Position numbers and translations under genes: made by a program
Shown here: piece after piece, positions 9,599 to 19,949 of the stretch
Layout of the letters: every line of letters begins with the position of its first letter
How positions within the stretch are numbered: position 1 is the stretch's first letter
Source: Candidatus Zixiibacteriota bacterium
GTDB taxonomy: Bacteria; Zixibacteria; MSB-5A5; GN15; JAAZOE01
Length of the DNA stretch: 63,757 nt
Reading direction: 5' to 3'
Assembly: GCA_036480375.1 (NCBI GenBank)
Contig: JAZGGI010000038.1
Coordinates: 1 to 63,757, forward strand
Notes under the pieces: model-generated
Told to the model about the DNA's origin: nothing
The model's database searches: none
Seen by the model: the letters and a program-made list of their open reading frames with translations, nothing else

Positions 9599-10440
9599 GG
9601 CGCGATTACAACTGTCCTCTTAAAATCAAAATCCTCATCCCCATTAACGCGGGCATATAAAATATAAATTCCCACAGCAAGCGTCTGATTATAATCATCT
9701 GTGCCGTCCCATTCGATTTCGCCAGGTATGATCTGCGAGGATTCGAATATTGTTTTCAGTTTTCGCCCGGAGATATCATATATGAATAAATCAAACGAAT
9801 TGCCGGGAGGCATATCATACGATATGACTGCGATATCCTCAAAACCATCGCCGTTGGGTGAGAAGGGATCGGGTGATACTCTGAGTTGAATACCATCGGG
9901 GCGAAAAGGATTAAAATTATTTGCTCTCCCCGGCGACGAACCGGTTGGATCATATGATTGCCCCCAGAATGATACTCCATGCACATCCAAATATCGTTCC
10001 CAGCTCCGGTTGTCGGTAAATACCTTTTCGTAATAAAAGCTGTCAAACGCAAGAGTATCAATAAACCCTAATCTGATTTTGTCTCCTCCCGAATTGTTGA
10101 GAGCCTTCCATCCCGGCGGCTCGATGACAACACCCTCAAAACCAAAATAATAATCAAGAAATGACGCTTTATCCTGGGTCATTATTATAAAAGCAGGACC
10201 TGGAATAATCATAGATGTATCAGAGATTTTTTCCCAACCTAAGGCATCACCGATATAATAATTCGACAAATCAATTGCCGAATCGGCGGCATAATAAAGC
10301 TCAATCCATTCGCTTTCCAAATCGCCGGATGGATTGGGCAGAAATTCATTTATTCTTATTTCTTCCGGCGAATCCTGAGCCGATATGCTTGTTATTAATA
10401 ATACACTAAGAATGCAGCTTAAAAAGATAAACCCGCTCAT
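9595..10440 (-). CDS. Secreted lamin-tail-domain protein with FlgD-like C-terminus
   Basis: I chose ATG at 10440, which overlaps the upstream stop (TAATG) and has GGAGAA four bases upstream; an in-frame GTG at 10464 lacks a site. A signal peptide of about 20 residues is followed by a lamin-tail domain (IRINEFLPNPSGDLESEWIE, then ALNNSGGDKIRLG). The C-terminal 90 residues (FSPNGDGFEDIAVISYDMPP through YNQTLAVGIYILYARVNG) look like the FlgD-Ig/gliding-type domain that ends many surface proteins in this group. It is probably exported and surface-attached, and works with the barrels encoded on either side. Confidence 0.75.
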   Translation of the reverse strand: MSGFIFLSCILSVLLITSISAQDSPEEIRINEFLPNPSGDLESEWIELYYAADSAIDLSNYYIGDALGWEKISDTSMIIPGPAFIIMTQDKASFLDYYFGFEGVVIEPPGWKALNNSGGDKIRLGFIDTLAFDSFYYEKVFTDNRSWERYLDVHGVSFWGQSYDPTGSSPGRANNFNPFRPDGIQLRVSPDPFSPNGDGFEDIAVISYDMPPGNSFDLFIYDISGRKLKTIFESSQIIPGEIEWDGTDDYNQTLAVGIYILYARVNGDEDFDFKRTVVIAP

Positions 10441-12077
10441 TAAATTCTCCAATTTATATCCCACCGCAGAGTCACATACCTTTCGTCGGTATAATCGGCG
10501 CGGTATCGATAACCGTACCTGATGTATGAACTGATATTTTTGCTAATCGTTGTTTCATGCGATACGGTCGCGTATATGTAATTGTTCTTTATATCCGTCA
10601 GCCTTATTCTATCGAGTTTTATCAGGAAATGTAATTTCCCAAAACGATCCTTGACCCGGGTTTCGGCCAGAAGCATACAATCGTTACGATTATAATACCG
10701 ATCAAAATAATACCCGATTACCAACCGGCCGTTTATGGCTGAACGAATTCTATTAACTTCAAACTGGACTCGCCTCTGCGCCTTATCGGTAGAATATAAA
10801 TTATCATACCTCCAATAACAATTGAGTTTTGCGGTATAATTTTCCGATAAATATCGAATAAAGCCCGTTTTTGCCTCCAGCCTGTTATCGTCGGCGGAAC
10901 GTTCGGCATATCCCAGAGATGTTTTAATTTGAATCGACTCTGTCATTGAATATGTTGAGTTAACGGCACCTCCGATTTCTCCGGCGTAACGATCCGAATA
11001 GGAAAAATCCATATCATCCAAATACAGAGTCCTGCTTCGACGTGAAGATGGCCCTCCCGCGAAAAACGAAGGATACCGATTGTCATAATGCCATCCGTTG
11101 ATATTTAATAAAATGGATCCCTTATCCCAGCGAGCTTTTATCGCACTGGCGGTTGTTAATTTATTGTCGTTATAGGCCAGTGCAAATTCGCATTCTTTCA
11201 ACGGTGAATTGGCGGGCATAAATCCCAGTGAAAGATAGGTCGCATCAGTATTGTTATTGTGGCCCCGGTTGACTACTCTTCCATGTGCGCCAGATAAGAA
11301 GGATACGGTTGAAAATAAACTGAGCGGAATTGAAATACCGGTAAAAAATTCCCGAAATGATTCATTGCGATCATAATCGAATATTATTTTTGCAATTCCA
11401 CTTTTTATTGGCCAGCTTAATAAAGCTCCGTTTGACCCGCCGTAATTTGGCAATAAGAACTTTTCCAATTCATCTCTTTCGGATGGTTTGGACAGCAATT
11501 GGCCATGATAACCGTAAATCAGACCCATCGAAAATTTCTCTTTATAATTTCCTAACGTAAGAATGGATTGAGATTCGGTTATACCCGGTATGGTCAGCTT
11601 AGCATACCTCCTCAACCATCTTTGATTGCCGGCATAGCTGTTTTCCCATTCGCCATAAACTTCCAAATTATTTTTTATTCCATAATAGCGAAGCAACCTC
11701 TGATTTTCCTGATTGGGTTCCAGTTTATGATATTGCCGAAATAAAACGCTTTGATTGAGAGTTTTTTCATGCTTGTGTGCTTTGGGCGCATCCCTTTTTG
11801 ATATTTCCGCAGGGATAACTTCAATATATGGGTTTGATGAAAATCCCGCGATAAGGTCGGGATATTGCGCTATGATTTGCGAATCGGCCGAAGTAATATA
11901 TTCTTTTCTAACTATTTCGAGCAGCTCGATATAGTCATTGTATTCCAGAAGATCGTTTTCAAACGCTTCATAAATCTCTTCCGGCGAAGGGATATATATA
12001 TTCGATTCTCCAAACGAAATTGAGCCGAAGATATATAAAATAATTAATAATGTGACAATCTTTAATCTATAATTCAC
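10440..12077 (-). CDS. Large outer-membrane beta-barrel protein of unknown function
   Basis: This 545-residue protein has a signal peptide (residues 1 to 23) and a helical N-terminal domain of about 80 residues (PSPEEIYEAFENDLLEYNDY), which may be helix-hairpin-helix-like. From about residue 120 to the end it has dense alternating strands rich in Tyr, Arg and Asn, as in barrels of 16 or more strands. The last residues (YVTLRWDINWRI) suit a barrel-closing strand. It starts inside the end of the sigma-54 activator gene (11-bp overlap) and couples to the lamin-tail gene, forming a three-gene envelope set. No substrate can be named. Confidence 0.6.
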   Translation of the reverse strand: MNYRLKIVTLLIILYIFGSISFGESNIYIPSPEEIYEAFENDLLEYNDYIELLEIVRKEYITSADSQIIAQYPDLIAGFSSNPYIEVIPAEISKRDAPKAHKHEKTLNQSVLFRQYHKLEPNQENQRLLRYYGIKNNLEVYGEWENSYAGNQRWLRRYAKLTIPGITESQSILTLGNYKEKFSMGLIYGYHGQLLSKPSERDELEKFLLPNYGGSNGALLSWPIKSGIAKIIFDYDRNESFREFFTGISIPLSLFSTVSFLSGAHGRVVNRGHNNNTDATYLSLGFMPANSPLKECEFALAYNDNKLTTASAIKARWDKGSILLNINGWHYDNRYPSFFAGGPSSRRSRTLYLDDMDFSYSDRYAGEIGGAVNSTYSMTESIQIKTSLGYAERSADDNRLEAKTGFIRYLSENYTAKLNCYWRYDNLYSTDKAQRRVQFEVNRIRSAINGRLVIGYYFDRYYNRNDCMLLAETRVKDRFGKLHFLIKLDRIRLTDIKNNYIYATVSHETTISKNISSYIRYGYRYRADYTDERYVTLRWDINWRI

Positions 12078-13491
12078 CGTATTTATTCAGCTTGCGATAT
12101 AATGTTCGTTCGCCAATTCCCAGCTTTTTTGCCGCTTCACGACGATTGCCTCCGGTCGCCTCCAACGTCCGAAGTATCAATTCTTCTTCCATTTCCTCAA
12201 CGGTTTTAATATTCGCTTCTCGGGGAGTTTCCCCGGTAATAACCGTTTCTCCCCGCCCGTGCAAATTTTCGATTATTATATCACGGAGCATACGAATTTC
12301 CTGCCCCAAAGAAAGAAGAGCCTGGTAGATAAGCTGAAATTCCGCCTCCTGAGGAGATTTCCCTGTAACAACCGGCAGGGTTCGCTCGCTATAACCCTGT
12401 TCCTCGATATATTGCATCACCTGCTGTTCCGATATTTCACCCTTTCCGCCGGCGACGATTATACGGCTCACGAAATTACGCAGTTGTCTGACATTCCCCG
12501 GCCAGCCATAATTCAGAAGAAGCTCCATCGCTTTTCGGGACACAAGGCGCGTCGTTCCCGTTTCTTTGAGAAAGAAGTAATGTATCAAGGGCATAATATC
12601 GGCCAGGCGGTTTGCCAGCCCGGCCAAATTTATCCGCATCGCGCCCAGCCGGTAGTACAAGTCTTCCCTGAATTCATTTTCGGCAATGGCATCAAGAAGT
12701 TCGCGATTGGTCGCGGCGACAATACGCACATCGGTATGAACCAAATCGCCGCCACCAACACGATAAAAAGTACCCTCTTCAAGCACCCGCAAAAGTTTGA
12801 CCTGCAAAGCCGGTGATGTTTCTCCGATTTCGTCTAAGAATACCGTGCCGCCGGCGGCGCGCTTGAAAATGCCTTCTCGACGACCGATAGCTCCGGTAAA
12901 AGCCCCTTTCTCGTATCCAAATAGTTCGGATTCCAAAAGAGTTTCAGCGAGCGCCCCGCAGTTAACGGCTACAAACGGTTTTCCTTTTCTGATGGAAAAA
13001 TTATGAAGCGCCCGGGCAACTAATTCTTTACCCGTTCCGGATGGTCCGATAATCAGAGTGGAAATATCCGTTGGCGCTACCTGAGCGATCATTTCCGCGG
13101 TGCGTTTCAGATTAGCGGACTTTCCAAATAGTCCATAGTCTTTCAATTTCCCCCTGATGCGCAGGCATGAATTTACTCGCGCCTCAAAATCAGATACTTC
13201 TGTAATATGTGAGATAACGCTATCGACTATATAATCAGGTAAATGATGTTCGGATGTATCCGAGATAAGCCAGAATTCCGCCTCGGGAATCTTTCGATAC
13301 ACTCTGAATACCAGCGATTCCGAATATTGCGAGTGATTGGCGTCAATCAGGATTATCTCATAAGACTGCTGTTTGACCGCTTCAAAAAGATTTGAAGGCT
13401 CCCACATACGCAATGCCAGTCCGCTATCCAATGTCGATTCAAGAAAATCATGTTCTTCCTCCGAAAACACCAAAAGGTTTGGAATAACCAT
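12067..13491 (-). CDS. Sigma-54-dependent transcriptional activator (NtrC type)
   Basis: The 474-residue protein has a receiver-like N-terminal domain (residues 1 to 120), an AAA+ domain and a Fis-type helix-turn-helix at the C-terminus (ATGGNRREAAKKLGIGERTL). The AAA+ core shows Walker A GPSGTGKE, the sigma-54 contact loop GAFTGA, Walker B GGTVFLDEIGE and the R-finger region FREDLYYRLG. The receiver looks degenerate: the segment IILIDANHS is at the phosphorylation strand but acidic-pocket residues are sparse. It may therefore respond to a partner rather than phosphorylation. It lies directly upstream of and overlaps the outer-membrane cluster. Confidence 0.92.
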   Translation of the reverse strand: MVIPNLLVFSEEEHDFLESTLDSGLALRMWEPSNLFEAVKQQSYEIILIDANHSQYSESLVFRVYRKIPEAEFWLISDTSEHHLPDYIVDSVISHITEVSDFEARVNSCLRIRGKLKDYGLFGKSANLKRTAEMIAQVAPTDISTLIIGPSGTGKELVARALHNFSIRKGKPFVAVNCGALAETLLESELFGYEKGAFTGAIGRREGIFKRAAGGTVFLDEIGETSPALQVKLLRVLEEGTFYRVGGGDLVHTDVRIVAATNRELLDAIAENEFREDLYYRLGAMRINLAGLANRLADIMPLIHYFFLKETGTTRLVSRKAMELLLNYGWPGNVRQLRNFVSRIIVAGGKGEISEQQVMQYIEEQGYSERTLPVVTGKSPQEAEFQLIYQALLSLGQEIRMLRDIIIENLHGRGETVITGETPREANIKTVEEMEEELILRTLEATGGNRREAAKKLGIGERTLYRKLNKYGEL

Positions 13492-13495
13492 AAAT

Positions 13496-15679
13496 CTATT
13501 TCCTTTTTCTCAAGCGTTTTCTTCCATGAGGTTTTTTACTTTGACTGTTTTTCTCTACTACAAACAAATCAATCTCCTTGGCTTCCTTGTCAACTCTCAT
13601 GATCCCGACTCGAATCTTATCCCCCAACCTGAAAACCTGACCCCGCCGCCGCCCCTTTAACAGGTAATTAGCCTCATCGAATTTATAATAATCATCATCC
13701 ATTGTTGAGAGACGAATCATTCCTTCACATTCGGGTCCGATTAGACGAACGAAAAATCCAAAATTCATTACTCCCGAAATAATCCCGTCATACTCCGACC
13801 CGACCTGTCCCGCCATGTAAGCAACCTGTTTAGCCTTGACGGCGCTGCGCTCGGCTTCCATCGCCCGCCTCTCCATGGCCGAGCAATGTGTGCCGGCGTT
13901 GTTCAATATTGTGCCTAACTTCTGGGTCGTCTTAACCGGATACTTGTTTTTCTTCAGCATTTTCAAAAGGCGATGTACGAGTAAATCGGGATACCTGCGA
14001 ATCGGCGATGTAAAATGAAGATATTGCTTAAACGCCAATCCAAAATGTCCAATGTTTTTGGGTTGATAGACCGCTTTAGCCATTGAGCGCAGGAGAAGTT
14101 CATTGATGAATTCCTCTTCCGGCTGGCCCTTAATTTTCTTAAGCAGTCTCCCGAAATCGCCGGTCGGCATAGTCGGCGATACGGGGAAGCGATATCCAAG
14201 CTTGGATATCAAAAACGAAAAAGCCTCCACTTTTTCCATATTGGGTCGATCATGGACGCGGTACAGAGTAGGCAGAGCATGATGAAGAAAATGATAAGCC
14301 ACCTGGCGATTAGCCGCCAGCATGAATTCTTCAACCAGGCGATGCGATTCGCGCCGGACGCGATTTCCGATTTCGATTACATTCCCCTGCTTATCGAGAA
14401 TAATTTTTGCTTCGGGCAAATCGAAATCAAGCGATCCGGCTTTTTGGCGTCGAGCTAAAAGGATTTTCGCCAGCTTTCGCATAGTCGTCAAATCATCGGC
14501 GATACGATCAATGCGCGGGCTGGCTTTCCCGGTATCATAAAAATCCTGTACCTCGCTATAGCTTAATCTGGCGCGCGATCTGATTACCGAAGGAAACAGT
14601 TCATAATCGAGAGCCTTGCCGGTTTTGTCAAAATCAATGATTATGGAGAATGCCAGTCTTTTTCGATTTGGCCTCAGCGAGCAGACGTTATTGGATAATA
14701 TTTCCGGCAGCATTGGAATGACCCGGTCGGGGAGATATACCGATGTTGCCCTGCTATATGCTTCTTTATCAAGTTTGGTATTGGTGGCGACGAAATGCGA
14801 CACATCGGCGATATGAACGCCCAGCCGATAAATATCCCCCTCTTTTTCAATCGATACGGCATCATCATGATCTTTGGCGTCGGACGGATCGATTGTAAAA
14901 GCGCTGAGTCCCGTCAAATCAGGTCGATTGAGAATCTCGCTTTGCCATCCGCTGACCGCGGCTTCTGCCTCACCTATCACATCACCGGAAAATTCTACAG
15001 GGATCTCGTATTCTCTGATAATCGATTGCATATCCACGCCCGGATCGCCGGGAAAACCAAGCCTCTCGGAAATCTCACCCTCCGGATTCAGTGACGGATG
15101 TTCCCACTCGACTAATCTAACGACAACTTTTTCGCCGTTAGTCGCGTCCATTGTTTTTCCCAGAATAATATAGATATCGCGATTGATATTTTTTGCATCG
15201 GGAATAACGTGGGCGTATCCGCGGCCTTTTCGGAATGTCCCGACAATAGTCTGTAATTTCCGTTCGACGACTTTGATAACTATTCCGGTACGTTTGCCCT
15301 TGAAACCAAATCCCGGCTTTAACCTGATTAAAACTTTGTCTCCGCCAAAAGCTGTCAATGTGTCCCCTGCGGCAATATAAATTTCCTCATCAGACCCATC
15401 AGGCGTACAAAAGCCAAATCCGGATTTTGTTATTTGTAATGCGCCCGATACCAGATCCATTGCCTCAGGAAGGCCTATACGATTCCGTTTAAGCTTGACC
15501 AGTTTTCCCTCGTCCAGCAGGTTTTTAATTTTCCTGCGGAATGTTGGATATGCGGAATCTTTGATTCCCATCGCCCTGGCCAATTCGAGAGCTTTCATCG
15601 GGTAATCAGCATTGGAACGGATAAATTGAAGAATCTGGTCAATACTTGTAGAGCGTTTCTTTTTCATATAAGAATCCAT
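13496..15679 (-). CDS. rnr: Ribonuclease R
   Basis: This 3'-to-5' exoribonuclease degrades structured RNA. The 727-residue protein has an N-terminal helix-turn-helix region, OB-fold cold-shock domains, the RNB catalytic domain and a C-terminal S1 domain. The RNB signature is FTIDPSDAKDHDDAVSIE at about residue 260, containing the Asp cluster that binds magnesium. The S1 domain starts near GSEYDGIISGVMNFGFFVRL. The protein ends in a lysine/arginine-rich tail, as in other RNase R enzymes. The sigma-54 activator gene follows after four bases. Confidence 0.95.
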   Translation of the reverse strand: MDSYMKKKRSTSIDQILQFIRSNADYPMKALELARAMGIKDSAYPTFRRKIKNLLDEGKLVKLKRNRIGLPEAMDLVSGALQITKSGFGFCTPDGSDEEIYIAAGDTLTAFGGDKVLIRLKPGFGFKGKRTGIVIKVVERKLQTIVGTFRKGRGYAHVIPDAKNINRDIYIILGKTMDATNGEKVVVRLVEWEHPSLNPEGEISERLGFPGDPGVDMQSIIREYEIPVEFSGDVIGEAEAAVSGWQSEILNRPDLTGLSAFTIDPSDAKDHDDAVSIEKEGDIYRLGVHIADVSHFVATNTKLDKEAYSRATSVYLPDRVIPMLPEILSNNVCSLRPNRKRLAFSIIIDFDKTGKALDYELFPSVIRSRARLSYSEVQDFYDTGKASPRIDRIADDLTTMRKLAKILLARRQKAGSLDFDLPEAKIILDKQGNVIEIGNRVRRESHRLVEEFMLAANRQVAYHFLHHALPTLYRVHDRPNMEKVEAFSFLISKLGYRFPVSPTMPTGDFGRLLKKIKGQPEEEFINELLLRSMAKAVYQPKNIGHFGLAFKQYLHFTSPIRRYPDLLVHRLLKMLKKNKYPVKTTQKLGTILNNAGTHCSAMERRAMEAERSAVKAKQVAYMAGQVGSEYDGIISGVMNFGFFVRLIGPECEGMIRLSTMDDDYYKFDEANYLLKGRRRGQVFRLGDKIRVGIMRVDKEAKEIDLFVVEKNSQSKKPHGRKRLRKRK

Positions 15680-15753
15680 TTTATAAGAATTTGGAGTAAA
15701 TAATCATGTTTGTCAAGTAGATTTTGTCGCACACCTGCCAATTTGGCAGAAAA

Positions 15754-15784
15754 ATAAGGGGTCGGGTAAATCCTGACCCCTTAT
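15754..15784 (-). terminator. Intrinsic terminator after the Spy-like genes
   Basis: Read on the minus strand, ATAAGGGGTC and GACCCCTTAT form a 10-bp stem around a loop of about eleven bases, followed by a short T-run. It lies 30 bp past the stop of the second Spy-like gene and upstream of rnr, so it separates the two transcripts. A second small palindrome (CTGCCAATTTGGCAG at 15734) lies in the rnr leader. Confidence 0.7.
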
Positions 15785-15813
15785 AGATATAACGAGAAAG
15801 GTTCTAATTTATT

Positions 15814-16344
15814 CTAACGACCGCAGCAGCCGTCCTGGTGGCGTATTCCATGACCACCTTTGCCCCGGCCCATCGGCGGACATTTGGTTTTGAGCTTATC
15901 GAGTTTCTTCACTTGCTCCACTGTTAATATTTCACGAATATCAAAGCGATGATTCATTTTCATTTCGGAAACCCTGCCCTTGAGTTCGGCAATATCGGAG
16001 TTTATAGACAATGCTCTGTTTTTATCGGGGGAATCCGAATGCATTTCGTTGTGAAGGTGCAATTCAAGTTTTTTCAAATCCGCCCGCAAATCAATCATTG
16101 CCTCATGGTGAGACAATCGTATTGATTTGATTTTATCAATCTGCCCGTCGGTGAGCTCGAGCGCTTCGGAATGCCTTAGTATATTTCCAGGACGATGCGC
16201 CCGGCCAAAATGCGCGCCTCGTTCGAAATTATCGCATCCTGCTTTTCCTGCTTTTCCCATTTTTCCCATACCGTGTCCCTGCATCTGCGCAGCAGCCACT
16301 CCTGCAAAAATGAAAACCACCAGAAAAAATATAATCCGTTTCAT
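15814..16344 (-). CDS. Spy/CpxP/ZraP-like periplasmic protein
   Basis: I chose ATG at 16344 with AAGGAG eight bases upstream; the open frame extends further, but through the end of the preceding gene. The 176-residue product has a signal peptide (MKRIIFFLVVFIFAGVAAA) and a Gly/His/Met-rich mature N-terminus. The helical region has ELTDGQIDKIKSIRLSHHEA near residue 65 and REILTVEQVKKLDKL near residue 140, the two LTxxQ-type motifs of the LTXXQ/Spy family. The tail has Cys, His and Gly that could bind metal. It is probably a periplasmic chaperone or metal-stress protein controlled by the adjacent ECF sigma factor. Confidence 0.8.
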   Translation of the reverse strand: MKRIIFFLVVFIFAGVAAAQMQGHGMGKMGKAGKAGCDNFERGAHFGRAHRPGNILRHSEALELTDGQIDKIKSIRLSHHEAMIDLRADLKKLELHLHNEMHSDSPDKNRALSINSDIAELKGRVSEMKMNHRFDIREILTVEQVKKLDKLKTKCPPMGRGKGGHGIRHQDGCCGR

Positions 16345-16366
16345 ATCCAATCTCCTTTTTTTAAAA

Positions 16367-16888
16367 TTAAATTCCATCATCTTCATTGGGAGGGAACGTT
16401 CTGCCTCGCTTTCGATAATCAAACAATTTCTTAATAATATCCTTCTCAAAACGTTCCTTGAATAGGATAAACCTCCCCATTTGGTAAACATCAAGGATTT
16501 CGGAAATCTCATTGGCCAATATGAATTTTTCCTCATCCGTTTTTTTCTCGTTATGATTTAAAAGTTCAAATACCCGCCCTATATCTTTCTCCACATTTTC
16601 TTGTTTTAGAAAATGCGACAAAGAATCAAGTAGCGTTATTCTTTCACGTCTTATTTCCCGCATCTTTTTGCGATGCGAAGTAAAGATCGGCAGGAATTTA
16701 TCCGCTTGCTCTTCGGTCAATTCAAGAGTCTCAATTAGCTTCATCTTTCGAAGAGTCTCGAAATTCTCCATTCTACGATGCTTATCCCCCTTGCCCTTAA
16801 ACCCCCGCCCTCGATGCTGGGCATCGGCGGAAAGGCTTAAGGTCAGAACCAATGCAATCAATGCCGCGATTGTAATTATCCGCTTCAT
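16367..16888 (-). CDS. Spy-like periplasmic protein, second copy
   Basis: This 173-residue protein has a signal peptide (MKRIITIAALIALVLTLSLS, then ADAQ) and a charged helical body. It has one LTEEQADKFLPIF motif at about residue 56, which matches the Spy/LTXXQ family. The second LTXXQ motif is not recognisable. It lies 23 bp before the second Spy-like gene and follows the anti-sigma gene after three bases. A role as a periplasmic sensor or chaperone feeding back on the anti-sigma factor, as CpxP does on CpxA, is only a hypothesis. Confidence 0.7.
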   Translation of the reverse strand: MKRIITIAALIALVLTLSLSADAQHRGRGFKGKGDKHRRMENFETLRKMKLIETLELTEEQADKFLPIFTSHRKKMREIRRERITLLDSLSHFLKQENVEKDIGRVFELLNHNEKKTDEEKFILANEISEILDVYQMGRFILFKERFEKDIIKKLFDYRKRGRTFPPNEDDGI

Positions 16889-16891
16889 GAC

Positions 16892-17473
16892 TTATATCTC
16901 CATCGTAAAGTTTTCGCTTAACCAGGCCAACTCTTCTTCGGTCAGACTTTCAAGCAGGTCGTAGGCTTGATCCAACTGTATCTGGGACGTGATATATTCG
17001 GCCGTTGACTCATCGATAAATTCATTCAATATATACTCATCCGATTCAAATATCATTTCAGCCAGCACATCGGAATCGATATTGCCCGGATCAATCTCCG
17101 TCCAGTCGAGAGCTGTAGTAATTTGATTTGGTTCTTCCGGCGAATAAACGAACAAAACAATCAGAGTAACCAATGCGACCGCCGTCACCGTTCGGATCCA
17201 TGATATCATTTTTCGTTCCCGGGGCTGCACCGGTATCGGAGCCGGTTCGTCAATCATTTTTTCTCGGAGGTCCTTTTCGAGCCGCGCCGCCTCGTCTTTG
17301 GCCAACTCGAGATTCGTGAGAGGCGTGAGCATTTCCGACATTTGGGAAAGCTCTTTACAATAGGTCATGCATTCGTCGCAGGATTCGATATGTTTTTGCA
17401 TCGCTTCCGGCAGTTCCATTGGAGAACATTTGAAGAGCTCATCCATTTTCGATTTAAATTCATGACATTTCAT
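16892..17473 (-). CDS. Zinc-finger transmembrane anti-sigma factor
   Basis: The 193-residue protein starts with a ZAS-type anti-sigma domain: Cys3, then HIESCDEC with His28, Cys32 and Cys35 in the HxxxCxxC arrangement. One membrane helix lies at about residues 90 to 110 (TVTAVALVTLIVLFVY), leaving an acidic periplasmic C-terminal half. The gene overlaps the end of the sigma factor gene by 14 bp, so they are coupled. It is expected to hold the sigma factor at the inner membrane until a periplasmic signal releases it. Confidence 0.88.
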   Translation of the reverse strand: MKCHEFKSKMDELFKCSPMELPEAMQKHIESCDECMTYCKELSQMSEMLTPLTNLELAKDEAARLEKDLREKMIDEPAPIPVQPRERKMISWIRTVTAVALVTLIVLFVYSPEEPNQITTALDWTEIDPGNIDSDVLAEMIFESDEYILNEFIDESTAEYITSQIQLDQAYDLLESLTEEELAWLSENFTMEI

Positions 17474-18002
17474 AAAACTTACTCATCGATTTTTTAAGTT
17501 TTTTCAGCGCCTCGGCATAGTTGGTCTTGGCCGCCGATACCGAAATTTCAAGCGCTTCGGCAATTTCATTAAATTTCATTTGTCCGAAATAACGCATATT
17601 GAAAACCATTTTTTGCCGCGGAGGCAAATCCGTTACGGCCTGCAGTATCTTTTGACCGGATTCCTTATTAACGACTCTGCCATGAGGCGAAACATCGCCT
17701 GAAGGCGCGTCAAAATCGTTCGGCAGCGAGATTTCCCGTTTCGCCTTTTTCAAATAATTTTTGGTTTTGTTGGCGGCGATTTGAAAAAGCCAGGACGAAA
17801 ACAGCGCGTCTTTGCGAAAACCATTCAGGTTCTGCCAGGCCGCCAAGAAAGTATCCTGGGTCAAATCGAGAGCCGTTTCTCTGTTTGCCGTCATTCTCAT
17901 AACAAATCCAAAAATCCTGTTTTGATATGTCCGGACGAGTTCGGTAAAGGCGTTTTTGTCGCCCTTTGCCGCTTTTTCTATGAGTTCCTTCTCGCCCGCC
18001 AT
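17460..18002 (-). CDS. ECF-type RNA polymerase sigma factor
   Basis: This 180-residue sigma factor has region 2 (FGFVMRMTANRETALDLTQD, then FLAAWQNLNGFRKDALFSSW) and region 4 (VTDLPPRQKMVFNMRYFGQ, then EIAEALEISVSAAKTNYAEA). It heads a four-gene unit: sigma, ZAS anti-sigma, two Spy-like proteins. This arrangement matches known metal- or envelope-stress ECF systems, but the inducer is not visible in the sequence. Confidence 0.93.
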   Translation of the reverse strand: MAGEKELIEKAAKGDKNAFTELVRTYQNRIFGFVMRMTANRETALDLTQDTFLAAWQNLNGFRKDALFSSWLFQIAANKTKNYLKKAKREISLPNDFDAPSGDVSPHGRVVNKESGQKILQAVTDLPPRQKMVFNMRYFGQMKFNEIAEALEISVSAAKTNYAEALKKLKKSMSKFYEMS

Positions 18003-18122
18003 ATCGTTTTTCTTACTTTCTGTAAATTAGACACCCCAACCCCCAAATAAGACCAAAGGGATCAGAAATAATCAACCATTATTTTTAATTCTGATTAGAT
18101 AAATTAATAATAAAAAGCGGGA

Positions 18123-18689
18123 TCATTTTTGAATATCGATATTAAATCTGGCTGAAATATTATCCAAAATAATTTTGGCTTCGGCTTCGTCAATAGAGGC
18201 ACCGAATCGATAAGTCCTGGCACCGTAATCAAAAGCGATGATTCCACCGCCAAACCCCCAGAATTGGAAAGCTGATTTGGAACTAAAAATATTTCTTGAT
18301 TCCGGTGATATTCTCAAATCCTTTATATGCACTAATTCATATTCTTTTTTCAAACCAACATTAAAAATAGCCCTTTTTATTTTAAGCTGCAATCCATCAA
18401 TCTTTATTATTTCACGTCCAGCAACATTCCAAAACCAAATGAATATTGCAAATATCCCGCCAACCGTCCACATCGCTAGCCAAAAAAGCATAAAGGCCTT
18501 CCCTTGATTTTCGACTTCGCCGCTAAGCAATTGTTTAGTAACCGTAAACTCACCGAAGCACCAACCTGCCAGCCAAAACATCAAAAACAAAATGATAAAC
18601 ACGTTTTTTTTGGATGGAATTGATATTTCCAAAAATGACACATTGTCAATAATTGTCGATCTGGTATTTTGAAGTTTTACTTTTGCCAT
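18123..18689 (-). CDS. Two-helix membrane protein, PH-like C-terminal domain
   Basis: I do not recognise a named family. The 188-residue protein has a short cytoplasmic N-terminus, two membrane helices at about residues 30 to 50 (VFIILFLMFWLAGWCFG) and 67 to 90 (FMLFWLAMWTVGGIFAIFIW), and a soluble beta-rich tail of about 95 residues starting REIIKIDGLQLKIKRAIF. That layout is like the small bacterial PH-domain membrane proteins. It is a single gene between the sigma cluster and mreB. Codon use and base composition look somewhat more AT-rich than in its neighbours. Confidence 0.65.
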   Translation of the reverse strand: MAKVKLQNTRSTIIDNVSFLEISIPSKKNVFIILFLMFWLAGWCFGEFTVTKQLLSGEVENQGKAFMLFWLAMWTVGGIFAIFIWFWNVAGREIIKIDGLQLKIKRAIFNVGLKKEYELVHIKDLRISPESRNIFSSKSAFQFWGFGGGIIAFDYGARTYRFGASIDEAEAKIILDNISARFNIDIQK

Positions 18690-18761
18690 TTATCCAACCT
18701 CTCATGCAAATTTTACTAAGTATTATATGCCTTATTATATAAAATATTCATCGATTTCCAA

Positions 18762-18790
18762 CAAAAAAACGGCTTTAGTGAAAAGTCGTT
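18762..18790 (-). terminator. Probable intrinsic terminator after mreB
   Basis: On the minus strand ACGACTTT and AAAGCCGT pair with one mismatch around a five-base loop and are followed by a run of seven Ts. It lies 31 bp past the mreB stop. Confidence 0.65.
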
Positions 18791-18820
18791 ATTAAAATTC
18801 ATGAGTGTGGCTGTAAAAAA

Positions 18821-19864
<1,044 letters not shown>

Positions 19865-19949
19865 TCATAAGGGCTCAAAATATATAACCTTTGAATATTA
19901 TCGGCAAATTGTGCGAAATCAACAAAAAATAATGCGGCCCGATTAAGAA

